Shown here: positions 17,923-26,230 of the stretch, piece by piece
Layout: the number at the start of each line of letters is the position of its first letter
Position numbering within the stretch: the stretch's first letter is position 1
From: Sandaracinomonas limnophila
GTDB lineage: Bacteria > Bacteroidota > Bacteroidia > Cytophagales > Spirosomataceae
Assembly (NCBI RefSeq): GCF_004005965.1
Contig: NZ_SACY01000003.1
Span: 248,001 to 312,000 of the forward strand
DNA length: 64,000 bases
Direction of reading: 5' to 3'
Notes under the pieces: generated by a model
Told to the model about the DNA's origin: nothing
Database searches by the model: none
Seen by the model: the letters and a program-made list of their open reading frames with translations, nothing else
Translations under genes and position numbers: made by a program

Positions 17923-18951
17923 TTACATTATATTTACTTCCGTTTCTAATTGAATACCAAACATATTCCAAACGGACTTTTTTATTTCTTCTGATAACTC
18001 TACAATTTCCTTGCCTTTTGCCATACCATAATTCACTAAAACGAGAGCTTGTTTAGCATGAACTCCAGCATCTCCTTTACGGAATCCTTTCCAACCCGAC
18101 TTTTCAATCAGCCAGCCTGCAGGGAATTTAACATCGGAAGAACCTTCCACCGCATAACTCGGAATTCCTGGAAAGTTTAACTTTAATTTATCTGCAAGCT
18201 CCTTTGAAACCGTAGGGTTTTTAAAAAAACTTCCAGAGTTTCCAATATCTTTTGGATCTGGTAATTTACTTTTCCTAATTTCTATAATTGCTTGAGAAAC
18301 ATCTTTTATTTCAGGATTAGAAATATTTTTTTGCTTTAAAACCTCCTGAATTGCACCGTAGGATGTACTTATCTCTGCTTTTTTTCGAAGCTTAAAACAA
18401 ACTTTAGTAATTAAATACTGACCTTTTCCACCTCTCTTAAAATAACTCTCACGGTATCCAAATTGGCATTGAGCACCATTGAATTTTTCAATTTCTAAGG
18501 AATTAATATTTACTGCATCTAGAGATTCAAAACAATCTTTAATCTCCACGCCATAGGCTCCTATATTTTGCATAGGTGCCGCTCCTACGGTCCCCGGAAT
18601 TAAAGACAAATTCTCTAATCCAGCCCAATGATTATCCACTGTAAATTGCACAAAATCGTGCCAAACAACTCCACCTCCTGCTTCTAACCAAACAAACTCA
18701 TCAGATTCCTTGACTTTTTCAATTCCCAGAATCTCATTTTTAATTACTATGCCAGATACATCATGTGTCAACAACAAATTACTTCCCCCACCCAATATGA
18801 ATAATCCTTTTTCAAAAAGTTTCTGATGATTTTTCTTTAAATCAATAAAATCTTGAGCACTATTAATTCGAACAAAATTATCTGCAAGAACGTCCAAACC
18901 AAATGTATTGTAAGGTTTTAATGAAATATTTTGCTGAATATCCAATCCCAT
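17923..18951 (-). CDS. murB: UDP-N-acetylenolpyruvoylglucosamine reductase
   Basis: FAD enzyme that reduces the enolpyruvyl group to make UDP-MurNAc in peptidoglycan synthesis. FAD-binding segments LGGGSNLLLTHD (near residue 52) and GTVGAAPMQNIGAYGVE (near 122) are clear, with YRESYFKR carrying the substrate-loop tyrosine of type I MurB and GNSGSFFKNP holding the catalytic serine. Length 342 matches type I. Gaps to the neighbours mlaF and kdsA are one base each. Confidence 0.95.
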   Translation of the reverse strand: MGLDIQQNISLKPYNTFGLDVLADNFVRINSAQDFIDLKKNHQKLFEKGLFILGGGSNLLLTHDVSGIVIKNEILGIEKVKESDEFVWLEAGGGVVWHDFVQFTVDNHWAGLENLSLIPGTVGAAPMQNIGAYGVEIKDCFESLDAVNINSLEIEKFNGAQCQFGYRESYFKRGGKGQYLITKVCFKLRKKAEISTSYGAIQEVLKQKNISNPEIKDVSQAIIEIRKSKLPDPKDIGNSGSFFKNPTVSKELADKLKLNFPGIPSYAVEGSSDVKFPAGWLIEKSGWKGFRKGDAGVHAKQALVLVNYGMAKGKEIVELSEEIKKSVWNMFGIQLETEVNIM

Positions 18952-18952
18952 T

Positions 18953-19681
18953 TTACATTAATTTGGTTGAAATAAATTCTTGTAATGCTGGCAATTCCGC
19001 TTGCTTTATGTTTTGATTTGTACCCTCCCAAACCTTTTTGCCATCTTTTAAAAACATAATATATTCTCCCATTCGCATCACAGAATTCATGTCATGACTA
19101 ATCACAACAGTTGTAATATTAAACTCATCCGTAATTTCTTGAATCAATAAATCGATTTTTAGAGCGGTCAATGGATCCAAACCAGAATTAGGTTCATCAC
19201 AAAATAAATATTTAGGATTCATCACAATGGCACGAGCAATACCTACCCTTTTTTTCATTCCGCCTGAAATCTCTGAGGGCATTTGATGGGCAGCTTTCTC
19301 CAAGCCTACGCGTTGCAAACAAATCATAGCCTGCTCATTTTTCTCAGCCAAGCTTTGATTTGTTAATATATCCAAAGGAAATCGAACATTTTCAAGAACA
19401 GTTTTTGAATCAAAAAGTGCGCCTCCCTGAAACAATACGCCCATTTCTCTCCTAATTTCTTTTACAACCTCAGAATTGGCAGTAAGCATATTGCGACCAT
19501 CAAATAAAACTTCTCCTTTTTCTGGACTCAAAATACCAATCATGCATTTCAACAATACACTTTTACCAGTCCCTGATCCACCAATAACCATAGAGGTCGT
19601 ACCTTGTTGAAATGTACCACTGATACCATCCAAGACCACACGTCCGTCAAATTCCTTATGGATATTGTTAATTTTTATCAT
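18953..19681 (-). CDS. mlaF: ABC transporter ATPase, MlaF-like (phospholipid transport)
   Basis: A 242-residue ATPase with Walker [13 protein letters not shown] near residue 35, signature [14 protein letters not shown], Walker [13 protein letters not shown] and an H-loop in [10 protein letters not shown]. The [13 protein letters not shown] form and overall sequence fit MlaF, which powers lipid exchange between inner and outer membrane. The permease MlaE and the substrate protein MlaD are not adjacent; instead it sits between ribBA and murB, overlapping the ribBA stop by four bases (ATGA). The function rests on sequence resemblance alone. Confidence 0.75.
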   Translation of the reverse strand: MIKINNIHKEFDGRVVLDGISGTFQQGTTSMVIGGSGTGKSVLLKCMIGILSPEKGEVLFDGRNMLTANSEVVKEIRREMGVLFQGGALFDSKTVLENVRFPLDILTNQSLAEKNEQAMICLQRVGLEKAAHQMPSEISGGMKKRVGIARAIVMNPKYLFCDEPNSGLDPLTALKIDLLIQEITDEFNITTVVISHDMNSVMRMGEYIMFLKDGKKVWEGTNQNIKQAELPALQEFISTKLM

Positions 19682-20895
19682 AATTTCAACTTATGCCCCA
19701 ACTTCTCTTTTTTGGTCTTTAAATAGTCCTCATTATGAGGATTTGCAGGGATTTCAATGGGTAAACTATCGACAATTTCAATTCCGTACCCTAACAATCC
19801 TGCACGTTTTTTCGGATTATTGGAAATCAATTTGATTTTTTTCAAACCTAAATCACGTAAAATTTGAGCCCCAACTCCATAATCTCTTTCATCGGGCAAA
19901 AATCCTAATTCCACATTTGCCTCTACCGTATCTCGACCCATTTCCTGTAGTTTATAGGCACGTAATTTATTCAAAAGGCCAATACCTCTTCCTTCCTGGA
20001 ACATGTATAAAATAACCCCTTTCCCTTCTTTTTCAACCATTTCCATGGCTTTATGTAATTGTCCACCACAATCGCATCTACAACTACCAAAAATATCTCC
20101 TGTTACACAAGAACTATGCACGCGAACCATCACCGGTTCATTTTCATTCCATTCACCTTTTATTAATGCCAAATGAGTATCGCCCGTATTTTTTTGTTTA
20201 AAGGCAATCAATTCAAAATTACCCCATTGAGTAGGCATTTCAACGCCGATTTCTCTAACAATAAGAGACTCAGTCTTCAAACGATATTCAATTAGGTCCT
20301 TTATGGTAACCAATTTCAAATTATGCTCATCGGCAATTTGGCGTAAATCCGCCAATCGAGCCATTTCTCCATCGGGTTTCAACACTTCGCACAAAACGCC
20401 CGAAGGTTTTAATCCTGCCAATTTAGCAAAATCTAAAGCAGCTTCTGTGTGACCAGTTCTTCTTAAAACTCCCTCATCTTTAGCTTTCAAGGGGAAAATA
20501 TGTCCGGGTCGACCTAAATCAGTGGGTAAAGTTTTAGCATCCACTAAAGATTGAATCGTTTTAGATCTATCTGAAGCAGAAATACCTGTTGTGCATCCGT
20601 GACCTAATAAATCGACAGAAACAGTAAATGGAGTTTCGTGAGAGGTAGTATTTTGCTCAACCATCATTTCTAATCCCAGTGCATTGCATCGATCCTCGGT
20701 AAGTGAAACACAAACCAATCCACGACCCACTGTCACCATAAAATTTACCATCTCGGGAGTGGTTAATTCTGAGGCACAAATAAAGTCGCCTTCATTCTCT
20801 CTATCCTCATCATCCGCCACAATAATTATCTTTCCATTTCGTATATCCTCAATCGCCTCCTCAATGGAATCTAACCTAATTTTATCCTCTTGCAT
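19678..20895 (-). CDS. ribBA: Bifunctional 3,4-dihydroxybutanone 4-phosphate synthase / GTP cyclohydrolase II
   Basis: Makes both precursors of riboflavin. Residues 1-205 are the RibB domain ([28 protein letters not shown]); the rest is RibA with zinc cysteines in [15 protein letters not shown] and the [13 protein letters not shown] segment. The ATG at 20895 ([10 protein letters not shown], 405 residues) is preferred to one 21 bases upstream because it fits the family start and the promoter position. It heads the operon with mlaF, murB and kdsA. There is no room for an FMN riboswitch between promoter and start. Confidence 0.95.
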   Translation of the reverse strand: MQEDKIRLDSIEEAIEDIRNGKIIIVADDEDRENEGDFICASELTTPEMVNFMVTVGRGLVCVSLTEDRCNALGLEMMVEQNTTSHETPFTVSVDLLGHGCTTGISASDRSKTIQSLVDAKTLPTDLGRPGHIFPLKAKDEGVLRRTGHTEAALDFAKLAGLKPSGVLCEVLKPDGEMARLADLRQIADEHNLKLVTIKDLIEYRLKTESLIVREIGVEMPTQWGNFELIAFKQKNTGDTHLALIKGEWNENEPVMVRVHSSCVTGDIFGSCRCDCGGQLHKAMEMVEKEGKGVILYMFQEGRGIGLLNKLRAYKLQEMGRDTVEANVELGFLPDERDYGVGAQILRDLGLKKIKLISNNPKKRAGLLGYGIEIVDSLPIEIPANPHNEDYLKTKKEKLGHKLKL

Positions 20896-20913
20896 AATTT
20901 TTAAACCTAAATA

Positions 20914-20952
20914 CAAAGTTAATTAGAATTCATGCCATTTTACCTACCTTTG
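20914..20952. promoter_or_regulatory. Divergent promoters of ribBA and the GldA-like gene
   Basis: On minus, TAACTTTG (20914-20921) lies 19 bases before the ribBA ATG. On plus, TACCTTTG (20945-20952) lies 20 bases before the ATG at 20973. Both match TAnnTTTG; the -33 elements are weak. The two -7 boxes are 23 bases apart, so polymerases bound at the two would interfere. Confidence 0.6.
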
Positions 20953-20972
20953 CAATTAAAATTCCATACATT

Positions 20973-21677
20973 ATGACAATTTCTGTTTCTAAGCTTTCCA
21001 AAACTTATGGCGCTCAAAAAGCAGTCAACTCCATTAGTTTTGAAATAAAGGAAGGAGAAATAGTAGGATTTTTAGGACCCAATGGGGCCGGGAAATCAAG
21101 CACCTTAAAAATGCTCATTGGTTTATTACCTATTGAAGAAGGTTCTATTGAAATCAATGGTTATAAAATGCCAGAAGACCAATTAAAAATTAAAGCACAA
21201 ATTGGTTTTTTAGCCGAACATAATCCGATGTACAAGGACATGTACATCCGAGAATTTCTAGAATTTGTAGGAAGCATTCGCAAAGTACCTAATTTAAAAG
21301 TTCGTATTGAAGAGGTAATTAAAATTACAGGATTGAGTTCTGAAGCTAACAAAAAGATTGCTGAACTATCTAAAGGGTACCAACAACGTGTCGGAATTGC
21401 TCATGCTATAATTCACAATCCTCCAATCCTAATTTTAGATGAACCAACCAGTGGACTTGATCCTAACCAAATGCTGGAAATCCGAAATTTAATCAAGCAA
21501 TTAGGTCAACAAAAAATAATTCTATTTTCTTCCCACATCCTAAGCGAAGTAGAAGCAATTTGTGATAGAGTTTTACTTATCAACAAAGGAAATTTAGTGG
21601 CAGACACTAAAATGTCAGAAATCCAGGCTAAAAAAGGAGGATTAGCTAAATTCTTTGAGGAGAAAACAAAAAACTAG
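20973..21677 (+). CDS. ABC transporter ATPase, GldA-like but short
   Basis: A 234-residue ATPase with Walker A GPNGAGKSSTLKML near residue 36, signature LSKGYQQRVGIAHAI and Walker B LILDEPTSGLDP. The stretch IGFLAEHNPMYKDMYIREFLEF strongly resembles GldA, the ATPase of the gliding-associated GldAFG transporter. GldA proteins are usually about 300 residues; this one ends soon after the D-loop and H-loop region and lacks their C-terminal extension. No gldF or gldG lies beside it, so it may serve another ABC-2 permease. Its stop codon shares the palindrome CTAG with the convergent omega-amidase gene. Confidence 0.7.
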   Translation: MTISVSKLSKTYGAQKAVNSISFEIKEGEIVGFLGPNGAGKSSTLKMLIGLLPIEEGSIEINGYKMPEDQLKIKAQIGFLAEHNPMYKDMYIREFLEFVGSIRKVPNLKVRIEEVIKITGLSSEANKKIAELSKGYQQRVGIAHAIIHNPPILILDEPTSGLDPNQMLEIRNLIKQLGQQKIILFSSHILSEVEAICDRVLLINKGNLVADTKMSEIQAKKGGLAKFFEEKTKN

Positions 21678-22447
21678 TCAAGGGAGAAGGGATCTGCATC
21701 CAAATGTGCAGGAAATTTCTCTCTAAATTCTAGTAGGTCTTTTTGAAAAATCTCAAAGGTTTCAATCGACTTTCGGTCTGCTAAATTTAATAAAGCTTCA
21801 CCTTTAAAATTAATTAGCGCCGAATCACCTTGGTATTTCAACAGATTTCCATCTTCGCCTACAATATTTACGCCTGCAACATAGCTCAAATTTTCAATGG
21901 CACGTGCCTTCAATAAAGTTTTCCATGCTTCTGCTCTTGCGGCAGGCCAATTGGCAACAAAAACTGCTAAATCATATTCTTGATTTTTATTTCGAATCCA
22001 TACTGGAAACCTTAAATCGTAACAAATAAATAAGGCTATTGAGAAGCCTTTATAGTTAATTATTTGTCTCTTAGTACCAGATGAATACACTTCGGGTTCT
22101 TGACCCATTCGAAACAAGTGTTTTTTATCATAGCTAGCAAAATTTCCATCAGGGAAAACGGCAAATAGCCGATTATACAACTTTCCAGATTCTTTACATT
22201 TGATACTCCCCAACACAAGTGCATCCAGACGATTTGCGATCAACTGCATCCATTGCAAACTCGGACCCTTTTGAAATTCCGAACCTACTGAATTAATAGA
22301 AAATCCGGTTGTAAACATTTCGGGCAAAATAACTACATCCGTATTTCCCTGCAAATGATTTAGCTCCTCTTCTAAATTGGCACAATTAGCCGTGGGATTT
22401 TCCCAAACCAATGAAGTTTGTACCAAGGTAATGCGCAAGGAGTTCAT
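21674..22447 (-). CDS. Carbon-nitrogen hydrolase, omega-amidase (YafV/Nit2-like)
   Basis: A 257-residue nitrilase-fold enzyme with the catalytic triad Glu43 (LPEMFTTGF), Lys109 (YDKKHLF) and Cys142 (FICYDLRFP). MFTTGFSIN and YDLRFPVW are characteristic of omega-amidases, which hydrolyse 2-oxoglutaramate or 2-oxosuccinamate to repair or recycle transamination products. It ends four bases inside the end of the GldA-like gene, and lies just downstream of the DUF4270 gene on the same strand, six bases away. Confidence 0.87.
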   Translation of the reverse strand: MNSLRITLVQTSLVWENPTANCANLEEELNHLQGNTDVVILPEMFTTGFSINSVGSEFQKGPSLQWMQLIANRLDALVLGSIKCKESGKLYNRLFAVFPDGNFASYDKKHLFRMGQEPEVYSSGTKRQIINYKGFSIALFICYDLRFPVWIRNKNQEYDLAVFVANWPAARAEAWKTLLKARAIENLSYVAGVNIVGEDGNLLKYQGDSALINFKGEALLNLADRKSIETFEIFQKDLLEFREKFPAHLDADPFSLD

Positions 22448-22453
22448 TTTAAC

Positions 22454-23830
22454 CTATTTATTGATATAGGAATAATATAAACGAATCTTAGTTTTTAAGG
22501 CATTCAAAGCTACATAATTCACCTGATCACCTACAAAACCAGTTTCCGAAGTTGAAATAGCTGAAATTTCTGGAGTAATCAAAATTTCATCTGTCAATTC
22601 TCTTCCAGACAAAATATTTTGAACCAATGAGGTTATATTAAAAGTGTAATTTTTTGCAGATGAATTATAAGTTGCAGTATTAAATCCAGACGCCCCTTCT
22701 GATAAAAAATAGGATAGACCGTAGGCATTACGTATAGGTCTGTTTTTCCCTGAATTTCCTCTAATTAAAGACAATTTGGTCAAAAACAGATCACTTGGAA
22801 CATCAGAAGTTGGTTCTACAATTAACTCAGCCTTATTGATAGCGATGTATTTATTTTGCCTTAATTTATCTAAATATGGTATTTTCAATTTTGTTCCCAA
22901 TCCTAAACCCTTCTGAACAAATGTTTTATTTTGGGATTGACTAGCAGGAACTGATTGTCCAGGCATTTGTAAATTACTAATTAAACTTCCTGATCTATTT
23001 TTATCAAATTGATTATATTTTGCCAAAACTTCTGTTTGTGAATAGGTTGACAAAGAGAAGTGGAATGGAGCATAATACTTTGTCGTATCATTTGGATTCA
23101 AATACCTGAAATCCAATCGAGAAATCCCCGAATGAAAACTTAAAATTGCACCATTAGGAGCTGAAGAATTTTCAAAATAAAATCCTTTAAAAATCTTTCT
23201 GAAAGCAGAACCCCCGTTGCTAGTTTCAACATTTTTGGAAAAAGCCATAAACTCTTTACCCAATTCATTTTTTAAGTCAATTTCTAATGTATCCATTGAA
23301 ACGGTATCACCATCTGCAATAAAACGCTTTATCGGACGAGGATAAAAAGAAATTGTTTTAATGGGTGCACTTTCAATATTCGACTTGTTGTTGCTAAAAT
23401 AAGGTATTGAGCGCGAAAGCGTATCGGTCAATTTATAAATTTTCATTGTTTGCAATTTTGTTGTATCTCCTCTATAGGATGAATACACCAAACGCAATTT
23501 TAATTCAGTCAAAGTTGCATTATCCTTAGCTCTTAAGGTGTCAACATTGCTAATCTGCGTATAAAAATTTGAAGAAATTTGCCCAACATTAGCATCCTTC
23601 AAAGAACCAAATAAGAAAGCAGATGGACCACTCGTATATGTTGAGTCCAATTGTATGGTTGAAGACTGAATAGACAACGTATCTGTGTAATTCAGACCTA
23701 CTTCTACACTAAATAAATCGGATCCAATTTCTTTGGCAGTATCGCAGCTACTTACAAGAAAAAATAAAACCCAAATACTATGAATTACCAGCCAATTCCT
23801 TGTACACATTTTCGAAAAATTCGACATCAT
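22454..23830 (-). CDS. DUF4270 domain lipoprotein
   Basis: A protein of about 458 residues with an N-terminal hydrophobic segment and lipobox FLVSSC, so probably an outer membrane lipoprotein. The region after it (CDTAKEIGSDLF, then YTDTLSIQSSTIQLDS) is typical of the Bacteroidota family DUF4270, whose role is unknown. The start is uncertain: the Met pair at 23830/23827 and the Met at 23809 both give a good lipoprotein signal; an ATG at 23869 is also in frame. All overlap the end of the upstream glycogen synthase-like gene, so the two are translationally linked. Confidence 0.8.
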   Translation of the reverse strand: MMSNFSKMCTRNWLVIHSIWVLFFLVSSCDTAKEIGSDLFSVEVGLNYTDTLSIQSSTIQLDSTYTSGPSAFLFGSLKDANVGQISSNFYTQISNVDTLRAKDNATLTELKLRLVYSSYRGDTTKLQTMKIYKLTDTLSRSIPYFSNNKSNIESAPIKTISFYPRPIKRFIADGDTVSMDTLEIDLKNELGKEFMAFSKNVETSNGGSAFRKIFKGFYFENSSAPNGAILSFHSGISRLDFRYLNPNDTTKYYAPFHFSLSTYSQTEVLAKYNQFDKNRSGSLISNLQMPGQSVPASQSQNKTFVQKGLGLGTKLKIPYLDKLRQNKYIAINKAELIVEPTSDVPSDLFLTKLSLIRGNSGKNRPIRNAYGLSYFLSEGASGFNTATYNSSAKNYTFNITSLVQNILSGRELTDEILITPEISAISTSETGFVGDQVNYVALNALKTKIRLYYSYINK

Positions 23831-24578
23831 TCTCGGCAATATTTTGGTGAGTTTTATCTTTAAATTCATTTACTACTTTATTTGTACGCTCTTCAGCATT
23901 TTCTAAGGAAATCACTTTATCCGCATATTCTGACCCAATTCGAATGAAAGAGTCATAATTTGCCTCCGCAAGACTTCCTAAATTTTCATCTTCTATGTCC
24001 CCCATTTTGACCATTTCAAACAAATTGTTTTTATCAAACGTAAAATCAAATGAAGAATTGTGTGGGGAGAAAATTGTTTTGGAATCTTTAAAAATTGGGT
24101 GATTTCTAAAATGGGTGGCAATATACATCGGCACAAAACTTGTCATCCAATCGTTGCAATGGATAACGTCTGGTGACCAACCTAATTTGATAACTGTTTC
24201 TAAAGCACCTTTGCAAAAGAAAATAGCGCGTTCATGATTATCGGCAAAAAACTCCCCATCCTTATCAGTTAAAGCCGATTTTCTTTGGAAATAATCTTCA
24301 TTATCAATAAAATAAACTTGCAATTTTGCCGCAGGAATACTCGCAACTTTAATCGTCAAAGGCTTATCTTCCTCTCCCATTGGGATAGTGATTCCTGATA
24401 ATCTAACTACTTCGTGCAATCGATTTTTTCGCTCATTAATAAGACCAAAACGAGGCACTAAAATTCGTATTTCAATCCCCTTTTCCTGCATAGCAGTTGG
24501 AAGATTCCTAACAAAATCAGCAATTTTTGAGGTATTTAAAAAAGGATCTACCTCACTTGACACATAAAGAATTCGCAT
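23778..24578 (-). CDS. Glycogen synthase-like protein, GT5 N-terminal domain only, degenerate
   Basis: The 266 residues match only the N-terminal Rossmann domain of glycogen/starch synthase (ILYVSSEVDPF, ILVPRFG, PDVIHCNDWMTSFVP, KTIFSPHNSS). A real glycogen synthase is about 480 residues with a second domain that binds the nucleotide sugar. The substrate motif K-x-G-G-L after SSEVxPF is replaced here by NTSKIAD, so glycosyl transfer is unlikely. I recall the pairing with DUF4270 from other Bacteroidota, where such proteins are annotated glycogen synthase. It overlaps the DUF4270 gene by roughly 50 bases; no frameshifted C-terminal half is visible. Confidence 0.8.
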   Translation of the reverse strand: MRILYVSSEVDPFLNTSKIADFVRNLPTAMQEKGIEIRILVPRFGLINERKNRLHEVVRLSGITIPMGEEDKPLTIKVASIPAAKLQVYFIDNEDYFQRKSALTDKDGEFFADNHERAIFFCKGALETVIKLGWSPDVIHCNDWMTSFVPMYIATHFRNHPIFKDSKTIFSPHNSSFDFTFDKNNLFEMVKMGDIEDENLGSLAEANYDSFIRIGSEYADKVISLENAEERTNKVVNEFKDKTHQNIAENDVEFFENVYKELAGNS

Positions 24579-24600
24579 AATAGCCTATTCTACTTTTAAA

Positions 24601-24637
24601 TTTTGGGCACACTGACCCAAAAAACTCTGCAAAAATA
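24601..24637 (-). promoter_or_regulatory. -7 element and leader hairpin before the glycogen synthase-like gene
   Basis: On the minus strand TATTTTTG (24630-24637) matches TAnnTTTG without a clear -33 box. Downstream of it, a 7-bp hairpin (TTTTGGG / CCCAAAA, 24601-24622) lies in the leader, about 20 bases before the ATG. Confidence 0.4.
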
Positions 24638-24709
24638 CAAAAAAATACTCAATATACCTTCATTTATTTTAGCTAAGTTCTTATTTTAGCTTTTTGAATC
24701 ATTCATCTA

Positions 24710-25702
24710 TTGAAATCTGTTTTAAAATACCTTTTCTCCACTGCCTTAGCGGCCGGACTCCTTTATTGGGCTTTTTCTTCTAGCCACTTGAGCTGGGAGG
24801 ACCTCTTAAAGACATTTCAAAACGCCGACTACAATTGGGTAGCAGTTTCTCTCCTATTTTCTGTCATTGCCCATTATCTACGTGCCGTTCGATGGGGACA
24901 ATTATTGGCTGTAATGAATTACAAACCCGGCAATACAAGAACACTTTCAGCAGTACTTATTGGCTATTTTGCTAATTTCTTGATTCCAAGAATGGGTGAA
25001 GTAACCCGGTGCGGATCCCTCCAAAAAACAGCTTCTATCCCTTTTGAAAAATCCTTTGGAACGGTAATTACTGAAAGAATCATTGACCTAATTTGCCTGG
25101 GACTTGCCTTACTTATTAATATTTATTTCGAATTAGAGCCTTTAAAAAATTACCTATTTCCCAACCTCCACCTACCCGGAAATACGCTATTAGTCACAGG
25201 CATAGCAAGCGCAGTGTTCGTATTCGGATTATTCTATGTTTTCAGAACACAAATTTCTGAAACCTACAATAAAATCATTCAATCTTCAAAATTGGGTGCC
25301 ATTATTGCCGGCTGGGTAGATGGCATCAAATCGGTTTTTTTAGTAAAAAATCCAATCTTATTTATCTTTTATAGTCTTGGAATTTGGATATGTTACTATT
25401 TAAATGCCTATGTTTTATTATTAGCATTTCCGGAGTCAGCAAATTTGGGACTTGGTGCCGCTATCACAATTTTAGTCATGGGGTCCTTCGGAATGGCCAT
25501 GCCAACGCAAGGCGGCATAGGCGCATACCATAGCCTTGTCGGGTCCACGTTAATCTACTATGAAATTGCACAATCCAATTCTGCTGCACTTGCAACTTTT
25601 TTCCACGGAACTCAAATGGTTTCTATTTTGTTACTTGGAGGTATTAGTTTTATCATAACTTTATTTTTACCAAAAATTGATTCCCTTGAAAAATTGCAGT
25701 GA
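24710..25702 (+). CDS. YbhN/lysylphosphatidylglycerol synthase-type membrane protein
   Basis: A 330-residue integral membrane protein of the UPF0104 family with about eight hydrophobic segments. Conserved features are HYLRAVRWGQLL, GYFANFLIPRMGEVTRC and GGIGAYH near the end. The family includes the transmembrane part of lysyl-phosphatidylglycerol synthases and many flippase-like proteins of unknown substrate. The start is a TTG at 24710; no ATG precedes the first membrane segment. Its last bases overlap the rfaE2 start. In relatives that I recall, panC and panD often sit between this gene and the glycogen synthase-like gene; they are absent here. Confidence 0.8.
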   Translation: MKSVLKYLFSTALAAGLLYWAFSSSHLSWEDLLKTFQNADYNWVAVSLLFSVIAHYLRAVRWGQLLAVMNYKPGNTRTLSAVLIGYFANFLIPRMGEVTRCGSLQKTASIPFEKSFGTVITERIIDLICLGLALLINIYFELEPLKNYLFPNLHLPGNTLLVTGIASAVFVFGLFYVFRTQISETYNKIIQSSKLGAIIAGWVDGIKSVFLVKNPILFIFYSLGIWICYYLNAYVLLLAFPESANLGLGAAITILVMGSFGMAMPTQGGIGAYHSLVGSTLIYYEIAQSNSAALATFFHGTQMVSILLLGGISFIITLFLPKIDSLEKLQ

Positions 25703-26171
25703 TAAAATTGTAAGTTTGAAAGAAGCCCAAAAAATTAGGGCTGATTGGAAAAACAAAAACGAAAAAGTTGTTTTTACCAATGGTTGCTTCGATATCCTAC
25801 ACCTCGGCCATGTTGATTACCTTGAAAAAGCAAAAAACACAGGAAATCGAATGATTGTAGGATTAAATACCGACAAGTCTGTAAAAAAATTAAAAGGCCC
25901 GGAAAGACCTATTAATAACGAATATGCTCGTGCCCGACTTTTAGCAGCCCTCGCCTTCGTTGATGCCGTGGTTTTGTTTGAAGAAGATACTCCACTTCAA
26001 TTAATTACTCAACTTCAACCAGATATTCTAGTAAAAGGAAATGATTATTCAGTAGAAACTATCGTTGGCGCAAAAGAAGTTATCGCAAACGGCGGTCAAG
26101 TAAAAACAATTGAACTAGTACCAGATTATTCAACAACTAAAATTTTGGAGAGACTAGAGACGAGAGACTAG
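25686..26171 (+). CDS. rfaE2: D-glycero-beta-D-manno-heptose 1-phosphate adenylyltransferase
   Basis: A 161-residue cytidylyltransferase-fold enzyme with TNGCFDILHLGHVDYL (HxGH nucleotide site) near residue 30 and KGNDYSVETIVGA near 120. It makes ADP-heptose precursor for lipopolysaccharide; in E. coli this is the C-terminal half of HldE, whereas here it is a separate protein, so the kinase half must be elsewhere. The start must lie within the preceding gene, because family members extend about 25 residues before TNGCFD; TTG at 25686 (MKNCSDKIVSL) or TTG at 25677 are the candidates. Confidence 0.88.
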   Translation: MKNCSDKIVSLKEAQKIRADWKNKNEKVVFTNGCFDILHLGHVDYLEKAKNTGNRMIVGLNTDKSVKKLKGPERPINNEYARARLLAALAFVDAVVLFEEDTPLQLITQLQPDILVKGNDYSVETIVGAKEVIANGGQVKTIELVPDYSTTKILERLETRD

Positions 26172-26174
26172 CAT

Positions 26175-26230
26175 AATTCATAATTAACAATTTACAATTA
26201 ACAATTTACAATTAACAATTAACAATTAAT
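26175..26230. repeat. Eight 7-base units (AATTAAC type) reaching the next start codon
   Basis: Units are AATTCAT, AATTAAC, AATTTAC, AATTAAC, AATTTAC, AATTAAC, AATTAAC, AATTAAT. The array begins four bases after the rfaE2 stop and ends on the base before the ATG of the metallopeptidase gene, so the whole spacer apart from three bases is repeat. Confidence 0.93.

Noticed and set aside
20896-20972. FMN riboswitch before ribBA
   Set aside because: The leader would be about 12 bases and contains none of the expected conserved stems.
23778-24578. Frameshifted or truncated full glycogen synthase
   Set aside because: No C-terminal GT5 domain is readable in any frame downstream; that DNA codes for the DUF4270 protein in another frame, and the KxGGL motif is also lost, so it is a stand-alone short protein.
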